Assembly (NCBI RefSeq): GCF_965227365.1
Contig: NZ_OZ245754.1
Location: forward strand, 1,550,001-1,614,000
Direction: 5' to 3'
Length of the DNA: 64,000 nt
DNA from: Hwanghaeella sp965227365
GTDB taxonomy: Bacteria > Pseudomonadota > Alphaproteobacteria > UBA8366 > Aestuariispiraceae
Shown piece after piece: positions 27,176-35,626 of this stretch. The translations under genes were made by a program, and so were the position numbers. The notes beneath the pieces are model-generated. The model did no database searches. It was given only the letters and a program-made list of their open reading frames with translations, and had not been told where the DNA came from. Position 1 is the stretch's first letter. Every line of letters starts with the position of its first letter.

Positions 27176-27574
27176 TTAGTCGTGAAACTTTGTGTCGTTC
27201 TTAGCGGGCATGAAGAGCAAGGCAATTGAGATCGCGATGTTTATGCCGGGAATGATTGCCCGGTAGACGTAGACCCTCTCCAATCCCGCTTGCCGGGCGC
27301 GCCTGGCAAGAACCTTGTAGAATGGATACGCCGCAACAAGCAGCCAAATAGAAGCGGCCGCGCCCAGTTCCGCAATCCACTCGGGGTAGAATCGAATTCC
27401 GACCCCAGCCAAGATCCAGGGGCCGAGATAGAAGAGAAACCAAAACGCGAAGGTGGTCCGTGAGGCTGTTGCCCGGGAATCCTCATACCAAATTGCGAGG
27501 AGTGGAATGCCGAAATAGGCCAAGACACCGCCAACGGTAAACCAGTCGATATTCGGTACGTCGGAATACCCCAC
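27176..27574 (-). CDS. small membrane protein of unknown function
   Basis: A 132-aa protein with four hydrophobic segments: WFTVGGVLAYFGIPLLAIWY, FAFWFLFYLGPWILAGVGIR, AELGAAASIWLLVAAYPFYK and IIPGINIAISIALLFMPA. The basic loop RRARQAGLERVYVYRA precedes the last helix. The family is not recognised. Base composition is less GC-rich than the neighbours. No obvious operon partner; the next gene upstream (hutD-like) ends 51 bp away on the same strand. Confidence 0.6.
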   Translation of the reverse strand: MGYSDVPNIDWFTVGGVLAYFGIPLLAIWYEDSRATASRTTFAFWFLFYLGPWILAGVGIRFYPEWIAELGAAASIWLLVAAYPFYKVLARRARQAGLERVYVYRAIIPGINIAISIALLFMPAKNDTKFHD

Positions 27575-27625
27575 CGTCGCGGTCTCCTGGATACTTTCTA
27601 CGGCTTACACCCTTACATTCAAAAC

Positions 27626-28225
27626 CTAGTCTAAACGGAAGATCCTGAACGCCAAGACAGAGCAGGTACCCGATGCAGGTTTTAAGGTTAGGTCGACCAT
27701 TTCCGTCAACTCATTGAACAGCATGGCTTCGCCAGCGCTCAAAGAGGATGTGTTTCCGTCGACGGCGATCTCAATCGACCCGTCGCATGCAACAATCAGA
27801 TGCCAATCCGCTGGGGCCAGTGTGATTTCCGTCGGGCCCTGAACGTTGATCGCCTGGGACGCGACCGAAACCGAGTCGCGGCGCCAGATCAGGTTCAGGT
27901 CGTGGGACGTAGCGGCAATGGTGGCGGAGACGGGGCGGTCGCAGGAGAAATGTTCAGGGGTGAATATTTCCAGCGTGCGCTGCTCGCCATCCGCGAAATT
28001 CAGCATCACCGGCGGGCCGTCGATCAGGGTGATGATGCGGTCGCAGCCTTCGAAGAGGGAGAAGGGGCCACTGGCATGAATGGTCGCGATGCTGGCGCGC
28101 CAGACCACGCCTGACGCGTCCTGGTGTTTACAGATCTCCCGCGTCGTGCCGCCGCCGTTCTTCCAGGGCATCTCGGTCTGCTGCGACAGCGGAATGTAAC
28201 GGACGTTTTCGGAACGGTCGGGCAT
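27626..28225 (-). CDS. HutD/Ves family protein
   Basis: A 199-aa bicupin of the HutD family, linked in other bacteria to histidine utilisation or, as Ves, to cold-response physiology; the molecular role is uncertain. The signature is the N-terminal TEMPWKNGGGTTREIC, with WRASIATIHASGPFSLFEGC and IITLIDGPPVMLNF following. ATG 28225 is preferred because AAAGG precedes it; an ATG five codons upstream lacks a ribosome site. No hut genes are near, so a link to histidine breakdown is not supported here. Confidence 0.82.
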   Translation of the reverse strand: MPDRSENVRYIPLSQQTEMPWKNGGGTTREICKHQDASGVVWRASIATIHASGPFSLFEGCDRIITLIDGPPVMLNFADGEQRTLEIFTPEHFSCDRPVSATIAATSHDLNLIWRRDSVSVASQAINVQGPTEITLAPADWHLIVACDGSIEIAVDGNTSSLSAGEAMLFNELTEMVDLTLKPASGTCSVLAFRIFRLD

Positions 28226-28349
28226 CCGTTTGCCTTTCATGAAGAGACGGCGACGCGGATCATCACATTACCCGGGTACAATTGACACCGGAGTCTGTGT
28301 CTTCCATCCTCGGGTTTCCCCTGTTTTACCATCATCGAGCTTATTCCCC

Positions 28350-30881
28350 ATGACAAACCGAACCACGACCGGAGCCGCGGCTGCGCGGCCCCTCCGCAGC
28401 AAGCTTCTCCTTGCCCTGGCCGCGATCCTACCGCTGGCGGGCTGCGTGACGGCGACGGAACAGGCGCGCAATACCGGGCAGACCCAGGGCGTGGTTGCCG
28501 ATGCGGCCTCGGGTGGGATCGACTATGCGGCGCTGAACCACAGCGACCATATGCTGACCTGCACCATTCTGTTGAACGCGCGGCATTATCAGGCCCTGGA
28601 TGAGTGCATTGCCGTTTTCGAGAAAAGAAAGTTCGCGGCCCAGGAAGGCCTGACCACCGGCCTCGTCGCGGTAACGCCCGAATACTATGAATCGGGTTTC
28701 GCCCTGTTGAAGGCCAAGCGCGCGACCGAATTGGGCGAGTATGATGCGGCGGCGCAGGAAGCACAGGTTGCTGTCGCGGTGGGGAAGAGCCGCAAGGCGC
28801 TGGTGCAGGTCAACAGCGGTTACAGCATGCTGTCCGGGATCATGTCTTTCGGCCTCGTTTCCCCGCCGAACGATCCGGACTCCGAATACCAGAAAACCCT
28901 GCGAAACATTCTGCTTGCCGATGCCTATTCCGCGCTCGCGACGGCGCTTTACGGGCAGGGCGACATGGCGGGACTGGAGCAGGTCCGCGCGGCGCTGAAG
29001 CAAATCTATGCGGATGCAAGGCTCAGCAACCAGAACCCACTGGTCCGGCACCTGAAGCACAGCCTGTCGCATACCTATTTCCTGACCGGAGAATATGAGG
29101 AGAGCTATGACTGGCTGGTCCGGGACGATCGCAGCGGGCTGCTGCAACTGCTCGACGGTGTGGGCGAGGCGTATCTGACCATCGGCGTGCTCTCTACGCC
29201 GGTGTCGGAAGCCATGGCGCAGGCGATCACCGGCGCCTCGACCGACGACCTGAACTTCATCAACGATCTGCCCTTCAGTTTTCAGATCTGCGTGACGGCA
29301 CTGGAGGTCGGCCGGGTGGATCAGGCGCGCCGCTGTTTCGAGGCGATCCTGGACGATCCGCGTAGCCTGCCTTTCGGCGAATACCGCTTCGGCGCTCATT
29401 ACGGCATGGCCCGGATTACGCGGGATGAAGGCGATCGGGCGGGCGCGGTCGCGCATCTGGCCCGGGCGATCGAATTGATCGAAAGCCAGCGGACCTCGAT
29501 CCTGACCGAGAAGCACAAGCTGGGCTTCATCGCCGACAAGCAGGATGTCTACCGGATGCAGGTCGACCTGCTGCTGGAAAGCGGCGACGCGGCAGGGGCG
29601 CTCGAATATGCGGAACGCGCCAAGGCGCGCGCCCTGATCGACCTGTTGGCGTCTCGATCGGATATGCTGTCGGCGGAAGCCGCCGCCGGCCCCGCCGCAC
29701 CGCAGGCCGCCGAACGCAACCGGCTGCTGGCGGAACTGGCGGAAATCGAACAGCAGGCACGGATCGCCCTGCCGGACCGGGACCGCAGCGTTCGGGTGGA
29801 TGAACGCCGTGCGGTCATTCTGACCCAGCTGCGCCAGTCGCATAGACAGGCCCTGCCGCTGGTCCAGGTGCAAAAGCCGGATCTGGCGGATCTCGGCCGA
29901 TATCTGCGCCCGGACGAGGCGATGGTGGTCTATTTCGGTGACGCGGACGGGCTGGTCGGATTCGTGTACGACCAGGCCGGGATCGCCGCGTGGCGCCTGG
30001 AGGCGGAGGATCTGGACCTGATGGTCGAAACCTTCCGGGAGCAGCTGGCGCGGCGGACCGGCGGCGGCTACCGCGCCATGGCCAAACGGCTGCATGACCG
30101 GCTGATCGGGCCCTTTGCGGATCGCATCAGCGGCAAGTCGCTGGTCGTCGTGCCGCATGGCAAACTGCATTACCTGCCTTTCGCGGCCCTGTTCGACGGC
30201 AATACCCATTTGGCGGAAAGACACGCCCTGCGGGTTCTGCCCAGCGCCAGCGTATTGTCCTATATCGACCGGGCGCCCGGCGGACCGACGGGCATGATGG
30301 CGCTCGGCAATCCGGCACTGAACGATCCAGCACTCGACCTTCCGGGCGCGGAACGCGAAGCCGCCACCATTTCCGCGGAATGGGGCGGTTCCGGCGGGGC
30401 CGACCTTTATCTGCGCGGCCAGGCAACGGAGACCGTGGTGAAGACCGGCGCCCGGGGCTACGGCATCCTGCATCTGGCCAGCCATGGCGTGTTCGACGGG
30501 GCGGAGCCGTTGGCGTCACGCCTGTTGCTGGCGCCGGATGGGCAGAATGACGGCGTGCTGACGGTGCGGGAAATCTACGACCTTTCCCTGTCGGCGGATC
30601 TGGTGACGCTCAGCGCCTGCGAGACCGGATTGGGCGAAATCGCGAATGGGGACGACATCATCGGGCTAACCCGCGGGTTCCTCTATGCCGGGGCCGGGTC
30701 GATCGTCTCCAGCCTGTGGACCGTTTCGGACGCCTCGACCGAGGTGCTGATGAAGGCCTTCTATCGGAACCTGAAAACCCTGCCCAAGGCCGAGGCCCTG
30801 CGCCGGGCCCAGTTGGAAACCGCCCAAGCCTATCCGCATCCGTATCACTGGTCCGCTTTCCAGTTGAGCGGCGCACTTTAG
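28350..30881 (+). CDS. lipoprotein with TPR-like repeats and a CHAT caspase-like domain
   Basis: An 843-aa protein. The N-terminus is a lipoprotein signal with lipobox LAGC (C32). A long helical, TPR-like region (~40-460) is followed by a coiled, Arg/Glu-rich stretch, then a C-terminal CHAT domain (~540-843). The caspase-type dyad is visible: H712 in HLASHGVFDG and C757 in LSACETGLGEI, with LTRGFLYAGAGSIVSSLW after it. CHAT proteases are mostly cytosolic; a lipid anchor implies periplasmic or outer-membrane placement. ATG 28350 has only a weak ribosome site. The adjacent hutD-like gene is divergent, with a paralogue pair convergent downstream. Substrate and trigger are unknown. Confidence 0.85.
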   Translation: MTNRTTTGAAAARPLRSKLLLALAAILPLAGCVTATEQARNTGQTQGVVADAASGGIDYAALNHSDHMLTCTILLNARHYQALDECIAVFEKRKFAAQEGLTTGLVAVTPEYYESGFALLKAKRATELGEYDAAAQEAQVAVAVGKSRKALVQVNSGYSMLSGIMSFGLVSPPNDPDSEYQKTLRNILLADAYSALATALYGQGDMAGLEQVRAALKQIYADARLSNQNPLVRHLKHSLSHTYFLTGEYEESYDWLVRDDRSGLLQLLDGVGEAYLTIGVLSTPVSEAMAQAITGASTDDLNFINDLPFSFQICVTALEVGRVDQARRCFEAILDDPRSLPFGEYRFGAHYGMARITRDEGDRAGAVAHLARAIELIESQRTSILTEKHKLGFIADKQDVYRMQVDLLLESGDAAGALEYAERAKARALIDLLASRSDMLSAEAAAGPAAPQAAERNRLLAELAEIEQQARIALPDRDRSVRVDERRAVILTQLRQSHRQALPLVQVQKPDLADLGRYLRPDEAMVVYFGDADGLVGFVYDQAGIAAWRLEAEDLDLMVETFREQLARRTGGGYRAMAKRLHDRLIGPFADRISGKSLVVVPHGKLHYLPFAALFDGNTHLAERHALRVLPSASVLSYIDRAPGGPTGMMALGNPALNDPALDLPGAEREAATISAEWGGSGGADLYLRGQATETVVKTGARGYGILHLASHGVFDGAEPLASRLLLAPDGQNDGVLTVREIYDLSLSADLVTLSACETGLGEIANGDDIIGLTRGFLYAGAGSIVSSLWTVSDASTEVLMKAFYRNLKTLPKAEALRRAQLETAQAYPHPYHWSAFQLSGAL

Positions 30882-30911
30882 GCCCTTCGCCAACAGCCGC
30901 CGACCGCCTCT

Positions 30912-31379
30912 CTACGGCTGGCCGGAGGAGGCGGTGGGTTCTTCCTCGCTGCGGGCGAGCGCCGTGAGGGCGGCGTCGATCTCCGCCGTGTGAACCGGGT
31001 CGACCGGCAGCCAGGCGAGGAGGGTGGGCAGGTCGCGGAAACGCCGGATGGTTTCGGCGGTCTGGGTCGCGGCCACGGCTTCGTAAAGGCGTGACAGGCC
31101 GACCTGCACGTCGTTGCCCAGCAGCACGCCGCATCGAAGCGTGGTGCCGACGAGATCCTCACGCCCGGCGACCCAGGCGGCCAATTCCTGCATCGCGCTG
31201 AATTCGATATCCATCGCCTCGGCATGCCGGAAATCGGAAATCTCCACCATGCCGGGCCGGTAGCGGGGATCCCTGGCCGCTGCCTTATAGCCCTCCAGGA
31301 AATCCGCATTGGTCACGATGCCCTGATAGGACACGAGATGTACGCCCGGCGCGGCGAGGAAAGTATAGGCAATCGGCAT
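30912..31379 (-). CDS. unknown protein, first of a tandem paralogue pair (STAS/SpoIIAA-like?)
   Basis: A 155-aa soluble protein. It begins PIAYTFLAAPGVHLVSYQGI, then DPRYRPGMVEISDFRHAEAM. The pattern of a beta-strand-rich start and a conserved [MV][VH]EISD[FM]RH segment recalls SpoIIAA/STAS-like single-domain proteins. That is fold-level inference only. It is clearly paralogous to the protein at 31535-31996, collinear over its whole length. There is no signal peptide or membrane helix. The gene is convergent with the CHAT lipoprotein gene, 30 bp apart. Confidence 0.7.
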   Translation of the reverse strand: MPIAYTFLAAPGVHLVSYQGIVTNADFLEGYKAAARDPRYRPGMVEISDFRHAEAMDIEFSAMQELAAWVAGREDLVGTTLRCGVLLGNDVQVGLSRLYEAVAATQTAETIRRFRDLPTLLAWLPVDPVHTAEIDAALTALARSEEEPTASSGQP

Positions 31380-31534
31380 GTCTCGTCTCTGGCCCGTCTC
31401 GTCTCTGGTCCGTCAGGCGAAAACCAGTACCCCCCGGTACCCTTGGGGCGAAACTACACGAGCGACGGGCGGGCGAAAAGTTTGAGGGAGCGGGGATACG
31501 GGACTTTGAATCGGCGGTGTCCTGTCTGGGCGGA

Positions 31535-31996
31535 TCAGCAATGCGATGCGGCAGGCTCGTCCGGCGCCGTGAGAAGCACGGCCAGGGAGGCTTCGATCTT
31601 GGTCGCATGGGCGGAGTCGATGGGCAGCCAGTTCAGGATATCGGGCAGGTCCCGGAACAGGCGCACGGTCTCCTTCCTGTAAATATCGGACACGGCCGCA
31701 TAGAGCCGGGACAAGCCTTCATGCAGCTCGCTGCGCTGCAGGATGCCGACCCGGATGTTCACCCCTGCCAGAGCCTCCCGGTTCGCGATCCAGAGGACGA
31801 GGTCCTGAATTGCCGCCAGGTCGATATCGAAAACATCCATGTGCCGCATGTCGGATATTTCATGCATGCCCGGCCGGTAGCGCTGGTCCGCATAGGCCGC
31901 CTTGTACCGGTCCAGGAATTCCTCGTTCGTGACGACCCCTTGATATGAGACCAGCAGGACTTCCGGCTCATGCAGGATCGAAAAGGCTATGGGCAT
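31535..31996 (-). CDS. unknown protein, second of a tandem paralogue pair
   Basis: A 153-aa protein beginning PIAFSILHEPEVLLVSYQGV, with DQRYRPGMHEISDMRHMDVF and LHEGLSRLYAAVSDIYRKET. It aligns without large gaps to the neighbour at 30912-31379 (shared VSYQG[IV]VTN, RYRPGM, EISD, LSRLY, RLFRDLP/RRFRDLP, LPVD/LPID), so the two arose by duplication. They are 155 bp apart, with each possibly having its own promoter. No function can be assigned; a small sensory or anti-anti-sigma-like role is only a guess. Confidence 0.7.
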   Translation of the reverse strand: MPIAFSILHEPEVLLVSYQGVVTNEEFLDRYKAAYADQRYRPGMHEISDMRHMDVFDIDLAAIQDLVLWIANREALAGVNIRVGILQRSELHEGLSRLYAAVSDIYRKETVRLFRDLPDILNWLPIDSAHATKIEASLAVLLTAPDEPAASHC

Positions 31997-32165
31997 TCAG
32001 GCTCCCTCAGCCGGTAACGGACACAAAGGCAGTGTAGCCGAGCGTGGGAAAAGCGCAAAATCCGGACGTCACGGCCGGGTTTTCGTTCACGAAGCTGTTT
32101 CTTTCCGCGCATGAACGCCGGATGTATTCCCTGTCCATGCCTCAGCACAGACGGGATCGTGAATC

Positions 32166-32645
32166 GTGCATGACCTAGCCTTCGTCTCCCTCGATACCAT
32201 CGCCGAGAAGGACCTCATCGATCTGATGAACGACCCCGCGGTGGGTCGCTTGCTGCCGTTGCTGAGGGGACGTTTCGGGGTGGAGGAGTGCCGCGCCTTC
32301 CAGGCGGCGAAACGGGCGCTTTGGGAGCAGCATGGTTACGGCCCCTGGGCATTTTGCATCAATGGTGAGTTCGCCGGCTGGGGTGGGCTGCAGCCGGAAC
32401 GGGGCGAGGCGGATTTCGCACTGATCCTGCATCCGCGGTTCTGGGGATGGGGGCGGCGGATCTTTATGGCGGTGAAGCAGCGCGCCTTCGGTGAGATGAA
32501 GCTGCCTTTCATCACCGCCCTGCTACCGCCGGGCCGGACGAATGCGGGTGCGATCCGGCGTTTCGGTTTCGTCGAGGACGGAAACGTGGAGATCGAAGGG
32601 AATACTTTCCGGCGTTTCCGCCTGGACGCCGAGCCGGCCGATTGA
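32166..32645 (+). CDS. GNAT-family acetyltransferase
   Basis: A 159-aa protein with the GNAT fold. FAGWGGLQPERGEADFALIL is the beta4 region, HPRFWGWGRRIFMAVKQRAF the acetyl-CoA-binding loop/helix (degenerate Q/RxxGxG/A), and AIRRFGFVEDGNVEIEGNTF the C-terminal part, as in ribosomal-protein-acetyltransferase-like members. The start is GTG 32166; the ATG four bases on is out of frame. Substrate unknown. The AraC gene starts 16 nt after its stop, so the two may be co-transcribed. Confidence 0.8.
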   Translation: MHDLAFVSLDTIAEKDLIDLMNDPAVGRLLPLLRGRFGVEECRAFQAAKRALWEQHGYGPWAFCINGEFAGWGGLQPERGEADFALILHPRFWGWGRRIFMAVKQRAFGEMKLPFITALLPPGRTNAGAIRRFGFVEDGNVEIEGNTFRRFRLDAEPAD

Positions 32646-32661
32646 CGGAGGGAAATGCCGC

Positions 32662-33588
32662 ATGGATCCGTTGGACGATATTTTGAGCACGCTGGACCTG
32701 AAGGGCGCGCTGTATTTCAGGACCCATTTTTCCGGCGACTGGTCGGTCCGGGTTCCGGAACTGAACCGGGCGGCGCGCTTCCATCTGGTCGTCACCGGGA
32801 CCTGCCATGTCGCCTGTGCCGACGGGGGCGTCCTGACTTTGGGGCCGGGCGACCTGGTGATGATCCCGGCCGGGCGCAGCCATTCTCTATCGAGCGATCC
32901 GGCACCCAAAGCCGTGCCTGAACTGGAAACCGTGCTGCAGGATGCGGGCTATGACGGGAAAGGCGTTCTGGTCCTCGGTGCCGGCGACAACCGGGACGCA
33001 ACGCAGATGGTCTGCGGTCATTTCACCTTCAGGCAAGGGGCCGATCACCCCTTCCTGCGGGCCTTACCGGACCAGTTGCTGGTGACGGCGGCGGATCGCG
33101 CGCGTTTGCCCTGGCTGGACGATTGCCTGCGGCTGATTGCCCGGCGGGTGCTGTCCGGCTCCCTCGGGTCGGTCGCCGCGGCGACACGTTTATCCGAGGT
33201 ACTCTTCATCGAAGTCCTGAACGCCCATATCGACGGCGGGCCGCTGGTCGGCTTCATGGAAGCCTTGCGTGACCCGCAGATCGGCAAGGCACTGGCCGCG
33301 GTCCACGAAAGCCCCGGCGCGGATTGGACGGTCGACGGTCTGGCCCGGCATGTGGGCATGTCGCGCAGCCGGTTTTCGGACCGTTTCTCGCATCTGACCG
33401 GCACCGCGCCGATGGCCTATATCGCCGACTGGCGGCTGCAAAAGGCCCTTGCCATGCTGGATGGCGGCGGGGCCAGCGTGCAGGAGGTCGCCGCCCGGTC
33501 CGGCTACAAATCGCCGGCTGCCTTTACCCGCGCCTTCGCCGCCAAATTCGGCCGTCCACCGAAAGCCTATCGCCAGGCCGCGGCCTGA
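32662..33588 (+). CDS. AraC-family transcriptional regulator (cupin sensor)
   Basis: A 308-aa regulator. The N-terminal cupin (~15-175) matches the AraC_binding/Cupin_6 type (LVVTGTCHVACADGGVLTLG, LVMIPAGRSHSLSSDPAPK). Two C-terminal AraC helix-turn-helix motifs follow: WTVDGLARHVGMSRSRFSDR and SVQEVAARSGYKSPAAFTRA, ending FAAKFGRPPKAYR. Homologues often control small redox or stress genes next to them. ATG 32662 follows GGAGGG. Three GATCRTCCC direct repeats lie in the gap after it, before the YHS gene, and are probable binding sites. Confidence 0.92.
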   Translation: MDPLDDILSTLDLKGALYFRTHFSGDWSVRVPELNRAARFHLVVTGTCHVACADGGVLTLGPGDLVMIPAGRSHSLSSDPAPKAVPELETVLQDAGYDGKGVLVLGAGDNRDATQMVCGHFTFRQGADHPFLRALPDQLLVTAADRARLPWLDDCLRLIARRVLSGSLGSVAAATRLSEVLFIEVLNAHIDGGPLVGFMEALRDPQIGKALAAVHESPGADWTVDGLARHVGMSRSRFSDRFSHLTGTAPMAYIADWRLQKALAMLDGGGASVQEVAARSGYKSPAAFTRAFAAKFGRPPKAYRQAAA

Positions 33589-33618
33589 ATTGCATACCGG
33601 CGACCGGCGATTTTTGCA

Positions 33619-33685
33619 GATCGTCCCGATGGCGTTGCGGATCATCCCAAAGAAAAGCGGATGCGTTGATCGATCGTCCCGAAGG
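33619..33685 (+). promoter_or_regulatory. direct repeats, probable AraC-regulator binding sites
   Basis: GATCGTCCCGATGG (33619-33632), GATCATCCCAAAG (33640-33652) and GATCGTCCCGAAGG (33672-33685) share GATCRTCCC in the same orientation. The first two are spaced by 21 bp, two helical turns, as expected for the paired half-sites of AraC proteins. The repeats end 68 bp before the YHS gene start, suggesting that the AraC regulator just upstream activates that gene (inference). Confidence 0.6.
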
Positions 33686-33753
33686 TCCGATTTCGGGCGT
33701 GTCACCCGCACCGGGTGGCGCAACAACCGAAACCAACATTGGGAAATGACATC

Positions 33754-34248
33754 ATGAAGACGTCCGCAACACTCGCCTCCATCGCCCTGGCCGGACTGCT
33801 GGCTGCCGCGCCGGTCACCACGACCGCCTTCGCGGCGGATGAATACAACGTGTCCAACGGTCTGACCGCCGCCGGGGCGCCGCTCGGCCTGCACGGGGTC
33901 GATCCCGTTGCCTTCATCAAGCTCGGCAACCGCATCGAGGGCAGCGCGGCCCATACCGCCGTGCATGACGGCGTGGCCTATTACTTCGCCTCGGCGGAGA
34001 ACATGAAGGAATTCCAGCAGTCGCCGTCGGCCTATCTGCCGCAGAATGGCGGCTTCTGCACCTTCGGCGTCTCGGTCGGAAAGAAGTTCGACGGCGACCC
34101 GCAATATGCCGCGGTCGAGGGCGGCAAGCTCTACGTCTTTCTGAACGAGGAGATCTTCAAAGCCTATCAGAAGGACCGGAAGGGCACGATCGCCAAGGCG
34201 GAAAGCAACTGGCGGAAGATCGAGCACAAGGCCGCGGCCGATCTGTAA
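33754..34248 (+). CDS. secreted YHS-domain protein
   Basis: A 164-aa protein with a signal peptide (KTSATLASIALAGLLAAAPV then TTTAFA) and one YHS domain: GLHGVDPVAFIKLGNRIEGS, DGVAYYFASAENMKEFQQSP and YLPQNGGFCTFGVSVGKKFD. YHS domains are small metal-binding or interaction modules seen in copper ATPases and oxygenases. Here it is a stand-alone exported form. ATG 33754 has GGGAA upstream. Placed after an AraC regulator and three direct repeats. A strong bidirectional terminator follows. Confidence 0.88.
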   Translation: MKTSATLASIALAGLLAAAPVTTTAFAADEYNVSNGLTAAGAPLGLHGVDPVAFIKLGNRIEGSAAHTAVHDGVAYYFASAENMKEFQQSPSAYLPQNGGFCTFGVSVGKKFDGDPQYAAVEGGKLYVFLNEEIFKAYQKDRKGTIAKAESNWRKIEHKAAADL

Positions 34249-34271
34249 ATCGGGCAGGTATCAGTACGGGG

Positions 34272-34295
34272 ACGGGGCGGCAAAGGCCGCCCCGT
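34272..34295. terminator. bidirectional terminator hairpin
   Basis: ACGGGGCGGC, loop AAAG, GCCGCCCCGT: a perfect 10-bp GC-rich stem between the convergent YHS and SDR genes. It is followed by TTGCCGTTT on the plus strand, and the position 23 nt after the YHS stop and 8 nt after the SDR stop fits termination from both sides. Confidence 0.75.
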
Positions 34296-34303
34296 TTGCC
34301 GTT

Positions 34304-35071
34304 TCAGAACGCGTAACGGTGCATGCCGCCGTCGACCGGCACGGTCACGCCGGTGACGTAGCCGGCGATGGGGGAGGCAAGGAAGACGATCACATTGGCG
34401 ATCTCCTCCGGCTCCCCGAAACGGCCCGACGGGATCATCGAGGAGATGAAAGCGTCCCGCGATTCCTCGGTCGGGTGCAGCCGTTCCATGATCTGCCGCG
34501 TCTTGATCCGGCCGGGCGCGACGCAATTCACCGTCACCCCGTCTTTCGCGACCTCGGCAGCGAGGCCCTTGGACCAGCTGGTCAGGGCGGCCTTGGCGGG
34601 GGTGGCCGCATTGACGTTCCAATAGACCAGGGCGCCGGAGATGTTGACCACCCGGCCCCAGCCGCGCTGCCGCATCCCGGGCAGCAGCGCCTGGGCCAGT
34701 TTCCGGTTGGAGGTGAAGTTGAGGGCCATCGAGTCTTCCCAGACTTTCTCGGCCTCTTCTTCGGAAATCCCCTGCATCGGCCGGGACGCGCCCGCATTGT
34801 TGATCAGGATGTCCACCTCGCCCAGCGCGTCCAGCGCCTGCCTGGCGAGGGAAGCCGGGCCGTCGGGATCGGTCAGATCGGCGGTGCAGACGGCGGGCGC
34901 CGGCAGGCCTTCCGCGGCGATTGCGTCCAGCAGGGGTTTCAGCCGGTCCGCGCCGGTCGCGGCGACGGCCAGCTGTGCACCTTCGCGCGCCAGGATCTGC
35001 GCCACTGCAAAGCCGATCCCCGCGCTTGCCCCGGTTACCAGCGCCTTCTTGCCTTTGAAATTGAGGTCCAT
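34304..35071 (-). CDS. SDR-family oxidoreductase lacking the catalytic tyrosine
   Basis: A 255-aa short-chain dehydrogenase/reductase. The cofactor site is normal: TGASAGIG (14-20), ILINNAGASRP (89-99) and NVNAATPAKAALTSWSKGLA. S135 (VVNISG) and K150 are in place. The residue four before the lysine, normally Tyr of YxxxK, is A146, and the Ser-to-Lys spacing is two shorter than usual. Such forms exist among atypical SDRs and may be inactive or use another residue. ATG 35071 (MDLNFKGK) is chosen; an upstream extension is not family-like. It is the third gene after NmrA-like and DUF1772 on the same strand. Confidence 0.82.
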   Translation of the reverse strand: MDLNFKGKKALVTGASAGIGFAVAQILAREGAQLAVAATGADRLKPLLDAIAAEGLPAPAVCTADLTDPDGPASLARQALDALGEVDILINNAGASRPMQGISEEEAEKVWEDSMALNFTSNRKLAQALLPGMRQRGWGRVVNISGALVYWNVNAATPAKAALTSWSKGLAAEVAKDGVTVNCVAPGRIKTRQIMERLHPTEESRDAFISSMIPSGRFGEPEEIANVIVFLASPIAGYVTGVTVPVDGGMHRYAF

Positions 35072-35146
35072 AACGTTCACTCTTCCTGTCTTGAATATGT
35101 CCCTGGAATTTAGAACGAAATGGGCCGGCATCTCCCCGGTCCGCCG

Positions 35147-35626
35147 TCACATCTGCAATGCACCGGCGAGGATAAATCCGGCCGATCCGATGCAGGCCAG
35201 GGTCCGGACATGGTTCCAGAAAGTCCAGCGCCGCAGATAATCTTCCCAAACGGCGTTGCCCTCCGGCGTTCCGGCGTCGACCCGTTCCAGGGCATTGTTC
35301 AGGGGCACGTTCCGGGTTCCGGTCACGCCGATGCAGCCGAAGATGTAGAGCGCCGCACCGAGCGTGGGAAACAGGCCTGCGCTTGTGGAGATCAGCGCCA
35401 TCGCGGCGACCACCGCACCGAGAACGGCGGTGCCCAGGAGGAACAGGAAGACGAGCGGGTTGATCACCGTGATGTTGATCTGCTGCATCGCCTTGGTCCC
35501 CGCTTCCGGGCCGGCGCGGCCAAGGCCGGCCATCACGAAACTCGAAAAGGCGAAGAAGATGCCGCCGACCAGGGCCGCCGCGACACCCGTCGCGGCAGTG
35601 AGGAAGGTGAGGAGATCCGGGCTCAC
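35147..35626 (-). CDS. DUF1772 (anthrone-oxygenase-like) membrane protein
   Basis: A 159-aa membrane protein with four hydrophobic helices and the DUF1772 pattern: LVGGIFFAFSSFVMAGLGR, MQQINITVINPLVFLF, GTRNVPLNNALERVD and WTFWNHVRTLACIGSAGFIL. Relatives include fungal anthrone oxygenases; the bacterial role is unknown. It starts at a GTG that overlaps the NmrA-like stop (GTGA), so translation is coupled. Likely co-expressed under the divergent TetR regulator. Confidence 0.88.
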   Translation of the reverse strand: MSPDLLTFLTAATGVAAALVGGIFFAFSSFVMAGLGRAGPEAGTKAMQQINITVINPLVFLFLLGTAVLGAVVAAMALISTSAGLFPTLGAALYIFGCIGVTGTRNVPLNNALERVDAGTPEGNAVWEDYLRRWTFWNHVRTLACIGSAGFILAGALQM

